A stretch of DNA of 64,000 nucleotides from Tritrichomonas musculus (taxonomy: Eukaryota > Parabasalia > Tritrichomonadida > Tritrichomonadidae): positions 558,001-622,000 of the forward strand of contig JAPFFF010000065.1 of assembly GCA_039105265.1 (NCBI GenBank), in the 5' to 3' direction. Both the position numbers and the translations under genes were made by a program. This document shows positions 8,833 to 18,761 of this stretch, one piece after another. Under the pieces are notes generated by a model that made no database searches, was not told the DNA's origin, and worked only from the letters and a program-made list of their open reading frames with translations. Each line of letters opens with the position of its first letter. Within the stretch, counting starts at the first letter, position 1.

Positions 8833-11800
8833 ATTGAATTTAATAAAGTTAAAAAAAACTAATATTTTTGAATGTGGTTTCATCTTTTTTTATTTAAATG
8901 AAATTATCATTTAAATAATTAATCATATTTGAAAAATGATATTTCAATATAATTTATGAATAAATGTTTTTTATGGAATTCATAAAATATATTTAAATGG
9001 AATTCGAAATATCCTTAAATATCATTTGATAAAGCAATTATTAAATAAAATTTTAAATCAGTTTTTGAATTATATTTTTATAAAATATTTTTTACAATAT
9101 TTTAAAATATTTATATTTTAATAACATTACATGCTCAATATTTTGAATTTCATTTATAACCAATTATTATAATAGAATTCTTATTTATTTTTAATAAAAC
9201 TTTATTATATGCATCGATTGAATATGGAAATCATGAAATTGTAAAGCTTTTATTAGAAAACCCAAATATCGATGTTAATATTAAATCTATTTTGATTTAA
9301 CAAAATTGATATAATTTCAAAATAAATAATTCAATAGCATTTCGAACACAAATAATTGATATAATTTGATAGAAGTAATTTAATATAATTAAGATTAAAC
9401 ATTAAATGAAATTTCAATTATTTCATCTTTAATAACATATCAAATAATTTTTTTTAATAGAATTACTATTAAAAAAAATTCATGGAGTTTCAAATTGTAA
9501 TTTTAGTTAATTACTCTTCAATGTTTAGAATGACATTTTAATAAATAATTTAAATGACATTTTTGATGCTTATATTTAATTTGATTTCATAATAAATATA
9601 TTTATAACATTTTAATTAGTGTACTTTGATTTCATTACTATGAATTGATTTCAAATAAAATTTCAATATCAATATTTTTAATTATGTTTAAATTAATTAT
9701 TCAAATGAAATTTCATATTCTTTTTTGTAATAACACACCTTTAACATCTGCCATATGCAAAAATGATACAAAAATTGTTAAACTTTTGTTATCAACACCA
9801 AATATTGATGTTAATTCAAAATCAATTTTAGTTTTTTAATTTAAATGCAATTTTAAAAAAAAAAAATTTATACAATCCCAAACATTAGTTTTTATTACAT
9901 TTATAAACAAATAAATTAATTCAATTGATTAATAAATTTTTAAATAACATTTGCTATTCGATTAAATCAAGTTCATATACAAATATTTCAACACCATTTT
10001 TTATCTTTTGATTTTAATTTAGTTCTTATAGTTAGTGTTTTTTAATAGAGTTTTATATATTATTTTTTTAATTACATTTCAATAAAATCATTTTTATTAA
10101 TGAAATTTCAATATACATATATTTGATTTAATTTTATATCAAGATTTTCAATATTGTTTTTATTTTTAAATTTTTGAATGAAATTTATATAAATAATTTC
10201 ATGAAATTTTGATTTAAATTTCATAAAACAGCATTAGCTATTGCAGTTTCTAGTTCAAATATTGAAATTGTTAAATTGTTATTAGAATCCCCTAAAATTA
10301 ATGTTAACATGAAATCAGTTTATTAAATCATATTTTATAAAATTTGAATTATGGTGATTTAATGAAATATCAAAAATAATTATTTTTGATTACATTTCAA
10401 ATTATCTTTATCAATTTTATTTATAAAAAAGCATTTAATCACATTTTAAAGATTCATTTTTATAAAATTTCAAGATATACTTTTTAATAAAATTTACATT
10501 TTATTTCTTTTATGAAATTTCGCATTTAATATATTAATGAAATTATGAATTGATTTTAATAAAGCAGCTATACATATTGCAGTTGAAAAAAACAAATATG
10601 AGATGGTTAAAATGTTACTTAATTACCCAAAAACCGATGTAAATATATTAACGATTTCTTAAATCAATTTTAAATACAATTAATAAGCACAGCTTTTTAT
10701 AATGTTCTAAATTATTTATATTTATGAAATTAAAGGGAAAAAATTTAAATATAATTCATTATTTCAATGTTTTATTGCATTGAAAATTGATTTTTTTTAA
10801 ATGGAATTTCATATAAATATCATTATTTCGTTTCAAAAAAAAATCAATTAATGACATTTCTATGAAGAATAGTTTAATATAATTTCAATATTTAAATATT
10901 ATAAATACAATTCTAATCTTAAGATTCAAATAAAATTTACAATATTTTTATTGAATACTATTATATATAATTCATTAAATGAAGTTTTTAACTTTCATTT
11001 AAAAGACAGCATTGCATATAGCAGTTGAGAACGGATATGATGAAATTATTGAACTTTTGTTGGAAAATCCTAAAACTAATGTTAATATAAGATCAATTTT
11101 TCATTAAACTTATTTATAAAGTTTTCTATTAAATTTCCTAATTCTATTCTATATTTTATTTTAATTTAATTCATGATTTATTATTTCAAATGTAATTTAG
11201 AAATAATTTTTAAAATAAAATTTCATTGTAATAAGTCTTTATGCTATTTTAAAAACAATTAAATTTCATAATATTCCACATTTCAAAATTCAATAGTATT
11301 TGCAATCAATATAATATAAATATGATTTAATTGCCAATTATTTTATATGGTTTCATACTTTAATTTATTCATATGATTCTACAATATATTTGTTTATATG
11401 ATTCCTAAATCATTTTTTTTAAATAATGTTTATAATTTGCATAATTGTATAAAATTTTTAATAATTGTTTTTAATTCAATTTCAAAATGATTATTATATC
11501 TTATAATGTTTTAATTAACAAATTTAATCATGTTTTAATACAAATATTTTAATAAAATTCAAATAAAAAATATTTATGGCATTTAAACAAATATTAAATA
11601 AAATTATATATCAGTATTCTAATGAAATTCACATAATTAATATTAATACGATTTTATAGGAGATTCTTTAAATGAAATTTATACTTAATTATTTAATAAA
11701 ACAGCATTATATATAGCCGTTGAAAAAGGAAATTCAAATATTGTTAAGACTTTATTAGGAAATCCAAATATTGATATTAATATCAAATCCATAATAGATG

Positions 11801-11996
11801 ATATTTTCAATCATTATAATTATTGAAATTATATAACATATTTCATTTATAATATTACAAATTGTATAATTTGATGGAATAGAAAATTCAAAAATTAAAT
11901 AATATTATAAACAATAATATTTAATAAGATTAAAATCATAAATTAAATACGATTTTTATGTATTTATTTCAATGAAATTATTTATTTTATTTTCAA
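8833..11996. repeat. AT-rich spacers with a recurring TGAAATTTCA palindrome
   Basis: The stretches between ankyrin cassettes (about 170-590 bp each) are almost pure A/T and full of variants of the palindrome TGAAATTTCA, for example near 9405, 9655, 9702, 10080, 10108, 10200, 10515, 10803 and 11222, usually as part of TTTAAATGAAATTTCA. Six of the seven cassettes are preceded, 15-25 bases upstream, by ATGAAATT or a one-base variant followed by a T-rich run. No open frame of note and no RNA gene was seen in them. Confidence 0.6.
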
Positions 11997-12122
11997 AGAA
12001 CAGCACTTCATTTGGCCTTTGAAAAAGAAAATACAGAAATGATTAAATTTTTATTAAATGATCCAAAAACAAATATAGAAGTCAAAGATGAAATTAAATC
12101 ATATTATTTGATAAAGTTTTAA
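9193..12122 (+). CDS. Seven single-ankyrin-repeat cassettes in AT-rich DNA
   Basis: Seven separate short frames each encode exactly one ankyrin repeat and then stop: 9193-9300, 9729-9839, 10222-10326, 10558-10662, 11003-11107, 11695-11826 and 11997-12122. Each begins near F-(N/H/Q)-(K/R)-T-A-L, continues with a ValGlu-type helix and (I/M)(V/I)K-LLL, and ends P-x-(I/T)-(D/N)-V-N-x-K-S just before the stop. If the spacers were removed, consecutive cassettes would join with normal ankyrin spacing. I see no GT-AG boundaries, so either the spacers are unusual introns or the gene is split and dead. The last unit differs (NIEVKDEIKSYYL) and may be the natural end. Ankyrin identity is sure; expression as one protein is inferred. 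Confidence 0.65.
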
Positions 12123-12746
12123 TTTGTTATTTATGATTTTTCATTTTATATTTTTTTGAAGAATACCAATGATATTATCCACCAGCTTCAAAATATTTGA
12201 TTTGGTTACAAAAATACTTAGGAAAAAATAAATAAAAATTTTTTCTAAATCTATTATTATTTTTATTCTTTATCAAAAGAAATATGAAGAATGAAGATTC
12301 TGATTATCAGCTAGCTTTTAAAAATTATAATTTTTATCAAATTCCAAGATTAATTTGAATTTATGGTGTGCATGTGTACCAATTGTAAGTGGATGAGATA
12401 AAATTGAGGTTGCTAGTATTTTATATGATTAAATAACAACTACTAGAGTGCTGTTTTTGACAAAATCAAATCGAGGTCCAGCTTCACAAGTATATATAGG
12501 ACCTGCCATTTGTATTGATATAACATTATATGATCGAGGTTCTTGAATATCATCTTTTCGTTCAAATTGTCGTTGAGTTTTCTTTCACCAAGAATCCAGA
12601 AATCAGGAATTAACGATGAAAAAAGAAAGGTTTTAATGAGATAATATGTCCACTTGTAAATATGGAAATTGGTGTAATGAAAACATTGAAACAACTTGAC
12701 AAAAACCTACAGAAGAAGTTGCAATTAGCAAGTAAGAAGCAGCAAA
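12123..12746. other. Gene-free gap with a possible coding remnant
   Basis: Mostly AT-rich. On the minus strand about 12590-12440 one frame reads KTQRQFERKDDIQEPRSY and then NVISIQMAGPIYTCEAGP before a stop, which looks more protein-like than its surroundings but matches nothing I know. It may be a scrap of a lost gene. The overlapping 83-residue frame in this stretch is not convincing. Confidence 0.3.
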
Positions 12747-14588
12747 TTATTTTACAATGGGAGCAGATAAAGGTGGATGGTAGTTGGTGTTGTTTATGAG
12801 TCGAATTGATGTAGAACCTCCTCCTGTGCCAGGAACACTAGTGGCACCACCACCACATTGATCACTATGACCTGTTTTTGTTCCACCTCCATCTGGAAAA
12901 CTTCCGCTCGTAGATTCTCCATCATTCGAGCCTGCTGCTTGACCTGCACCTCCAACGAAGACGTGAATCTTCTCTGCTTCGTTCAATTTGAGAATTCCGC
13001 ATGAATAACCGCTTAAACCGCCTTTACCATTTGTTTTACTTTCACGACCTTTATATCGTTTTCCAGTTGAGTCTCCACCTTGGCCTCCCCAAACCTCAAG
13101 TTTGTATTTGCCCGGTAAAATTGAAAACTCTTCTTGTTCTCCTTTATAATGAAATAATAAACTTGTGCCACTCGTCGTAACTTTGTTGCTCACGAATTCC
13201 TGAGATATTACATTATTGCTGAAAACGATGCATCTCGCGAAGTATGTTCCTTGTTTGCAAATGAAATCGACAGTATTCATATCAAGTGAAGTGATCGCTA
13301 TTCCTTTTGAATAAGCTCCTGGTCCAATTGTTTTTGCATCACTTGTGCTTATTATGTATTTGCTTATACTGCTATCAAGTGATGATCCTTCTTTTACTAT
13401 CAATTTAATTCGAGCGTTAATTATTAGTCCATTTTTAACGTTTGGTATAATTACTGCTTTGAATGGAAGATCTTCTTGTGCCAATCTTTCTTGAAGTTCT
13501 TTGTTTGATTTTTCTATTTCATTCAATTTAATAGAAATTTTATCTTTTTCTTCTTCAGAAATTTTCAATTTTTCATTCAATTGATCTGCAGTTTCTTTTG
13601 ATTCTTTTAATTGACTATTTAATTGTTTAATTGTTGATTCGAGTTCTTCATTTTTGCTTTGTTGTTGTTGTTCTATAAATTGAAATAGTTTTTGAAATTG
13701 CATTTGAATTTGACACATTTGATTTTCCAATTCAAACACTTTATTTTGTTGAGATTGATTAATAATTTCTAAAGATTTATTTTTATTTAACATTTCAGAA
13801 AGCAAATTTAAATTGAATCTCATGTAATTGAAATAATGTTTACTTTGTTTATCCATTTTTGAATAAAGATCACATAATTCTAAAAGACAATCTTCTGAAA
13901 GTTGTTCTGCTTCGATAAGTTGAAACAAAATATGAAATTTGCTGATTGATTTTGTAATGAAATCAAAAAGTTTGTCGTTTATCATTATTTTTTTGGTACA
14001 TTTTTCAATAATACGATAAATGGTTGCTATCGGTAACTCAGCAAATTTGTCATTGGATAAGCATTCGTCGAGTTTGTTTCGTAAAACTTCTTCGATATCT
14101 GGTTTGATTTCAATTTCCGGTTTATGATTGGCTTGTTGTATTTGGTTTTCATGTTGAATCATGTCAATGAGAAAATCAACTTCATTACTGCGTGATTTAA
14201 TGTAACCGTTTATTTGCTTCATTAATTTTCTGATTTCGAATTCTTTCGATATTTTGAGAATATCGGCGCATTGGTTGTATTTTAAATTTGAATTCTCGTT
14301 GATATCGAAATTTTGCTGTAAAACTTGGTAAAAACAAAAAACACTCGATATTGATAAATTAAAATCTTCTTGGAATTTTTTAAGTTCTTGAGGAAAACGA
14401 TTGCTTGCATCTGAAAAAAGATATTTTTCACGAATCCGTTTAGAATATTTAGTTAATTTGGAATAATAAAAATTAATTATTTTCGAATCAAGCTGAAACT
14501 CAATTAAATCATCATTTTCATAGCTGTCATCATCAGAGTTAATAAAATCATTAATATGAACAGAGCTGTCTATATCATTTTGGATCAT
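12747..14588 (-). CDS. Coiled-coil protein with BTB-like start and ALK-type glycine-rich end
   Basis: The ATG at 14588 starts a 613-residue protein. Residues 1 to about 180 (FQLDSKIINFYYSKLTKYSK, VFCFYQVLQQN, ILKISKEFEIRKLM) resemble the BTB/POZ-like start of many trichomonad proteins. Residues about 280-395 are a Gln/Glu/Lys coiled coil. A beta-rich segment leads to a glycine-rich module from about residue 485: LEVWGGQGGDS, GGLSGYSCGILKL, VFVGGAGQ, GGGTKT, CGGGATSVPGTGGG. This is the module known from the ALK receptor and common in trichomonads. The module normally continues past SRIIVAGGGGG; here it ends SAPIVK and stops, and the DNA beyond does not restore it. The C-terminus therefore looks shortened. 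An intracellular structural role is a guess. Confidence 0.75.
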   Translation of the reverse strand: MIQNDIDSSVHINDFINSDDDSYENDDLIEFQLDSKIINFYYSKLTKYSKRIREKYLFSDASNRFPQELKKFQEDFNLSISSVFCFYQVLQQNFDINENSNLKYNQCADILKISKEFEIRKLMKQINGYIKSRSNEVDFLIDMIQHENQIQQANHKPEIEIKPDIEEVLRNKLDECLSNDKFAELPIATIYRIIEKCTKKIMINDKLFDFITKSISKFHILFQLIEAEQLSEDCLLELCDLYSKMDKQSKHYFNYMRFNLNLLSEMLNKNKSLEIINQSQQNKVFELENQMCQIQMQFQKLFQFIEQQQQSKNEELESTIKQLNSQLKESKETADQLNEKLKISEEEKDKISIKLNEIEKSNKELQERLAQEDLPFKAVIIPNVKNGLIINARIKLIVKEGSSLDSSISKYIISTSDAKTIGPGAYSKGIAITSLDMNTVDFICKQGTYFARCIVFSNNVISQEFVSNKVTTSGTSLLFHYKGEQEEFSILPGKYKLEVWGGQGGDSTGKRYKGRESKTNGKGGLSGYSCGILKLNEAEKIHVFVGGAGQAAGSNDGESTSGSFPDGGGTKTGHSDQCGGGATSVPGTGGGSTSIRLINNTNYHPPLSAPIVK

Positions 14589-14600
14589 TTTATATATTTT

Positions 14601-14606
14601 ATATGA
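14601..14606 (-). promoter_or_regulatory. Initiator-like TCATAT
   Basis: TCATAT lies 12 bases upstream of the ATG at 14588. It fits the trichomonad initiator TCA(C/T)(A/T), whose A is the usual transcription start, and the short 5' leader is normal for that group. The motif is short and could occur by chance. Confidence 0.35.
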
Positions 14607-14922
14607 AAACTTTATATGACATTTATTTTATGAAAACTCATACAATTTTTTCTTGGAAATTGAAATTTAAATAGCTGATGAATAACAATTTGAATTTTAA
14701 TGTTGTCTTATTTTTTTTTTTATATGATAAATTTAAATGTTATCTTATTTTTTTATATAAACTGGAATCAAAAACAGGATATCGATTTTGAAGCAATTAT
14801 TGTTTTTCAAACATACAAAAATTAAGAACTCTCTGAAAAATATATCAAAAAGTCAAAATAATGATATCATGAAACAAGATTTCAAAATCTTCATAAGAAA
14901 AATTGAATTGATTTTATATAAT

Positions 14923-14966
14923 CGATACAGCTTTTTAATATGATAATCTATTAAAAAGCTGTATCG
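14923..14966. other. Perfect 18-bp hairpin with 8-base loop
   Basis: CGATACAGCTTTTTAATA (14923-14940), loop TGATAATC, then its exact reverse complement (14949-14966). It stands in a 700-bp gene-free stretch upstream of the 12.7-14.6 kb gene. The rest of 14589-15289 is AT-rich and holds nothing else I recognise. The hairpin may be a foldback element or an RNA structure; a bacterial-style terminator is not expected here. Confidence 0.75.
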
Positions 14967-15289
14967 TTAATTGAAATTATAAAAAGTTGTTTTTAATGTC
15001 AATTTCAAAAATTCATTGAAATGGTTATTCTTAAAAATATAAAAGCAAAAGTTAAATAAATTGGTTAGAATATGAAATTACTCCAACGTTAAAACAATGA
15101 AAAAATATATTTAATCCATTGCTAATTCAATATATAAGAATTAATATATCTGTTCAGCAATGTAACTGCAATCAAATGAAATGACATGGCTGTCATTGAA
15201 TCGACAATCACGAAACAAGATTGCAAAAATCATGAATCAAATTTGCACTTTATAAAGCGAAAAGCATCTCCAAAACGAATTTCAATCAC

Positions 15290-16087
15290 CTATGTGTAAC
15301 TAAAAATGGCAAAGGATATGTTGAGAGTCATGGCAACAAAAATCAGTGAGGAAAATATCAGAAGAAAAGACAGATGACAGGACCATTGTTCTCCATTTGA
15401 CAAACTGCAATAGCGGTTTTGTGTTGAATCAGTGCTGTATATGAAATTATTCCAAAATTGACAGTCTCTGAAAATTGTTTGCTTCATCGTTTGACTTCCT
15501 ATCAAATATATAAAAGTGACACGTTGACGTTATCAAATTCGAGTTGCTTTCAGATAAATTGGAAAGACAGCATTTATTATCGAAAAATTGGCATGAGGCA
15601 AAATATAATTCGCCTTTGATATAATTCAATGCAAAAATGGTCGAAGACTCATTGAAATTTGGAAAATTGAAATTTATAAATTGATCTGATGGATTTGTGT
15701 CTCTTTCAAGAAAAGATTTGCAATGGATGCTCTCTCCTTCAAAATGTAAATCGGTAAATGAAATTGAATGGTAATTTGATAGTCTGAATATTGATGTATT
15801 TGAATCTAAAGAACAATCAACAAAAGTTAATGAATTAATCGATGGTGAAGAAGATATGGGCAAATCAGAGCAATTAAAGATTGGAGTTGATAAAAGTTGG
15901 CCTTCTTTTAAAAATTTAATTGTAACATTTGAGATATCTAATATTGTTCCTTGAAAAACAAGCATTGAAGTTTCAAAATGTGATGAAACCAAAATAAAAA
16001 TAGAATTGGCTATTTTAACTGCATTCCCATCTTCATGATTTGAAATGAAAGTGATTCCTTTATTTATTGATTGACATCCTGAAAATT
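15290..16087 (-). pseudogene. Decayed beta-helix surface protein, copy B
   Basis: The minus strand is open from about 16087 (GCQSINKGITFISNHEDGNA) through SSHFETSML, NCSDLPISSSPSINS, CSLDSNTSIFRL and FASCQFFDN. A deletion of about 33 bp near 15517 relative to copy A then throws the frame. A further block follows (15505-15290, DCQFWNNFIYS). There is no start codon at the head; TTTTCAG precedes the first coding codons as in copy A. The rungs are those of a trichomonad beta-helix surface protein. The lesion differs from the one in copy A, so both copies died separately or one is under gene conversion. Confidence 0.7.
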
Positions 16088-17334
16088 TTTTTTAAAAATT
16101 GAATAATGAATTATTCATTCAAAACTTATCTGATATTCAAATATTTGAATGTAATTGAATATTAAATATATTTTTACATAATTTTCATTTATAAATATCT
16201 TTATCAATAAAATTTAAATAATTAAATTCAATTAATAAATAAGCTATATATTTTATTAAAATAAAATTCAAAAATTATTAATCAAAAATATTTATATATA
16301 ATTTTAAAATTTTTAAATAAGTGGTTTAAAGTTTTTGTTTGGGAATTTTAAAGAAGCCATTGCAAATATATAAAATAATTTTGATGGTTTTGGATTACAA
16401 TGATTAAATCATTTTTAAAATAATCTTATATCTATTCATTAAAAATATTTTAAAAGTTTGGTGTATTAAAATTTAATCATTTAGTTTAAATAAAATAAAT
16501 AATCTTCATATGGTGACAAATATTTTGATTCCAAGTAATTTTGACGTTCTTCACAAAACAATTGAATGCATTTTTACACAATAAAGTTCAAAAATATGTT
16601 GAATTGTGAGTTTATGATGCATTCTTCAATTGAAATCATTATTTTTAATGTACACTATTCAACACACCATTTACATATTTGGTATTTTGATTTACATATT
16701 CAGCAAATCTTGTTTTTTTATTTTCTTCTTTCTCTTCTTTTTGCGTCACTTTATCTTCTCTTTTTGCTTGTTCAACTTTCTTTTCTTCAATTTTCACTTC
16801 CTTCTCGTTTTGCACTTCAATATTAGGACTTGATTCTTTCTCTACAACTTTTTTTTTCTGAGAATTTTGATTGTCATCTTCATCCTTTTCTTCTTTTTGA
16901 TCTTCAAGAACAATTTTAACTACTGAGAGTTGTGTTAGTAAAATTTTTTGATCAATTTCACTTCCAATTTTCATAACATCTTCTGGGAAGATGAAACAAG
17001 GAATTTTAAGATCATTCAATAAATTAATTACTAATTGGAAATTATTTTTAAAATCTTTTGGATTAAGAGTAGCACAGTTAATTTTTTCTGGATAAAAAGT
17101 ACTGATTAATTGAAGCATTGATAATTCATAAGGTTTAAAAGCATAGGTATTTGAATAATTCTCTATTCGATTAACTGCCCAAGATAATAATTTACTTTTC
17201 ATAACTTCTCCGTTTTCATTTAAAAATCCATTGATTTTCTTGTCTTGATTAATAAATGAATATCTGATCGAATAATGCTGAATTAGTTTCCAAATTAATC
17301 GTAGAATAATTTCTTCATTACGATTCATAATATC
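15357..17334. repeat. Segmental duplication, copy B
   Basis: Counterpart of 2641-4349, in direct orientation about 13 kb away. Copy B includes an extra AT-rich segment at about 16090-16395. It runs uninterrupted into the intact 5' end of the CH gene, so it is likely the parent copy. No other gene lies in 16088-16644. Confidence 0.9.
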
Positions 17335-17604
17335 TTGTCCTGCAATTCCAACTAATTTAATTCCATCTTCTTTGAACATTTTTAATGCAGAGTCGCAATT
17401 CTTCGAAATATCTTTTTTAGGGGTACATTTACGATGAGTTAAAGCTTGAGCAAGATCAATAATAACTGTTCCGCTTGCTAAATCTTTTGTTATGTCATTA
17501 ATACTGTGCTTTGAAAATCTTTCTAATTGAAATTGAACCCATCTTGTAAATACTTTTTCTGTTGTTGGGAGCCACTCGTCATCAAATTTAATTAGATCAT
17601 TCAT
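16645..17604 (-). CDS. Tandem calponin-homology (CH) domain actin-binding protein
   Basis: The ATG at 17604 gives 319 residues. CH1 is about residues 15-115 (EKVFTRWVQFQLE, DLASGTVIIDLAQALTHRK, IVGIAGQ-type turn, then LRLIWKLIQHYSI). CH2 is about 133-232 (SKLLSWAVNRIENY, DFKNNFQLVINLLNDLKIP, PEDVM). The order and spacing match the alpha-actinin/spectrin type of actin-binding region: two CH domains in tandem at the N-terminus. Residues 233-319 are a Lys/Glu-rich, probably helical tail with no spectrin repeats or EF hands, so the protein is much shorter than alpha-actinin. A role in binding or bundling F-actin in the cytoplasm is inferred. A truncated recent copy lies at 3660-4412. Confidence 0.85.
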   Translation of the reverse strand: MNDLIKFDDEWLPTTEKVFTRWVQFQLERFSKHSINDITKDLASGTVIIDLAQALTHRKCTPKKDISKNCDSALKMFKEDGIKLVGIAGQDIMNRNEEIILRLIWKLIQHYSIRYSFINQDKKINGFLNENGEVMKSKLLSWAVNRIENYSNTYAFKPYELSMLQLISTFYPEKINCATLNPKDFKNNFQLVINLLNDLKIPCFIFPEDVMKIGSEIDQKILLTQLSVVKIVLEDQKEEKDEDDNQNSQKKKVVEKESSPNIEVQNEKEVKIEEKKVEQAKREDKVTQKEEKEENKKTRFAEYVNQNTKYVNGVLNSVH

Positions 17605-17704
17605 TGCTAATAAAACAAATGAAAAATAAAAACTTTCATATATAGATAATTGTTTTCAATAAACGTTAACAACTTTTCTTAGTTTTTTTTTGAGTAATTA
17701 TACA

Positions 17705-17744
17705 ATTATTCAAATCTTAATTGGTCTCTTAAGATTTGAATAAT
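17705..17744. other. Perfect 16-bp hairpin with 8-base loop
   Basis: ATTATTCAAATCTTAA (17705-17720), loop TTGGTCTC, then the exact reverse complement (17729-17744). It lies about 100 bp upstream of the CH gene, on its 5' side. Same architecture (16-18 bp perfect stem, 8-base loop) as the hairpin at 14923, but unrelated sequence. Confidence 0.75.
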
Positions 17745-17881
17745 AATTTTTTATTAAACATTTTGAAAGAGCAGCATTTATTAATTATTAAACTAATTGA
17801 CCATATAATATAATATAGTTCATCACTAAGTAACTATTGCCGTATCTTTTATGACTAATTTTAATGAATTCATTAAAATGA

Positions 17882-18133
17882 TTATTTCATTTCATTTAAT
17901 GCTCCAAATGTACAAAGAATCATCAATATTTTGTTGTCATTTGAACCTTTTAAATTCCCACATTTGAGATGAAAAGAACCTTTACTAAAATATTTGTGTA
18001 ATTCTTTAGAATTCAAAACACATACAATCATTTGGCGTATATTTGTATATCATTTTGTGCCTTTGATTTTATATTTGTAAATGTTTTGAGGATCACCAGA
18101 ATAAAGAGATTGTATTGCAGCTTTTTGAGAAAA
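17882..18133 (-). pseudogene. Unrecognised coding remnant with one internal TGA
   Basis: One minus-strand frame between a TAG at 18136 and a TAA at 17882 reads as natural protein: QKAAIQSLYSGDPQNIYKYK, then after a single TGA (18050-18052) YTNIRQMIVCVLNSKELHKY and SFHLKCGNLKG, ending CTFGALNEMK. Composition and lack of other stops over 83 codons are unlike the AT-rich flanks. I cannot name the family. It could be the end of a lost gene or an exon. The longest piece after an ATG is about 50 residues. Confidence 0.45.
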
Positions 18134-18259
18134 CTAATAGAAAAAAATGACGAAAAATATTTACATAGACTATTCATGTTAAAAAAATGAATCTTTTTGT
18201 GTTACAAAATTTTTAGAGATCCTTCCTTATGTTAAAATCATTTTTCTCCTAAAGTAAGT

Positions 18260-18626
18260 AACTTTTTCAATAAGTAAAGGTCAAAATTACTCATTTTAAA
18301 GGTCAATAAGTCCCAAGTATAATGCAAGATTTTCAGAGAAACATTTTGAATCCAACTTTATTATTTCTCTCAATTTGATCTCTCAAAAAGTTGAAGCACA
18401 ATCTATCCTGATACAATTTAACAAGCCAAATATTTCAGCTGATGAATAAAATTTGATATTTATTAAGGTAAAGTAAAATTCAAAAAGCTTGGGACAAACT
18501 TTTTCAATACGTAAAGGTCAAAATTAGTCATTTTAAAGGTCAATAAGTCCCAAGTAGAATGCAAGGTTTTCAGAGAAACATTGAAAAAAATTGAATGTTG
18601 TCCCAAGCATTTTGAATCCAACTTTA
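18260..18626. repeat. Direct repeat pair, one copy bounded by inverted ends
   Basis: Copy 1 (18260-18360) and copy 2 (18497-18626) share ACTTTTTCAATA, AAAGGTCAAAATTA, AAAGGTCAATAAGTCCCAAG and TTTTGAATCCAACTTTA in the same order. Copy 2 has about 27 extra bases before the last block. Copy 2 is also enclosed by inverted motifs AAGCTTGGGACA (18486) and TGTCCCAAGC (18599). This looks like two generations of a small foldback element between the CH gene and the ankyrin gene. Confidence 0.65.
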
Positions 18627-18761
18627 CAAATGTCATACGTTAAAAATAGAGGAAAAGTAGGTTAATATCTAATTTAAAATAGCAACTGAAAAATAACAAA
18701 AAGATAAAAGGAAAATATTTATTATTATAATTAAGTACTACATTACCTTGTATTATATATA

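Noticed and set aside
8833-11996. Ordinary GT-AG introns in the ankyrin array
   Set aside because: Most spacers have no GT at the left edge, two have no AG at the right edge, and the trichomonad intron signals are absent.
12443-12694. 83-codon minus-strand frame
   Set aside because: Composition is that of random AT DNA; a neighbouring frame looks more like protein but is also unsupported.
18050-18052. TGA read as an amino acid
   Set aside because: Two large intact genes (ending at 29455 and 33695) stop with TGA, so a changed code is unlikely.
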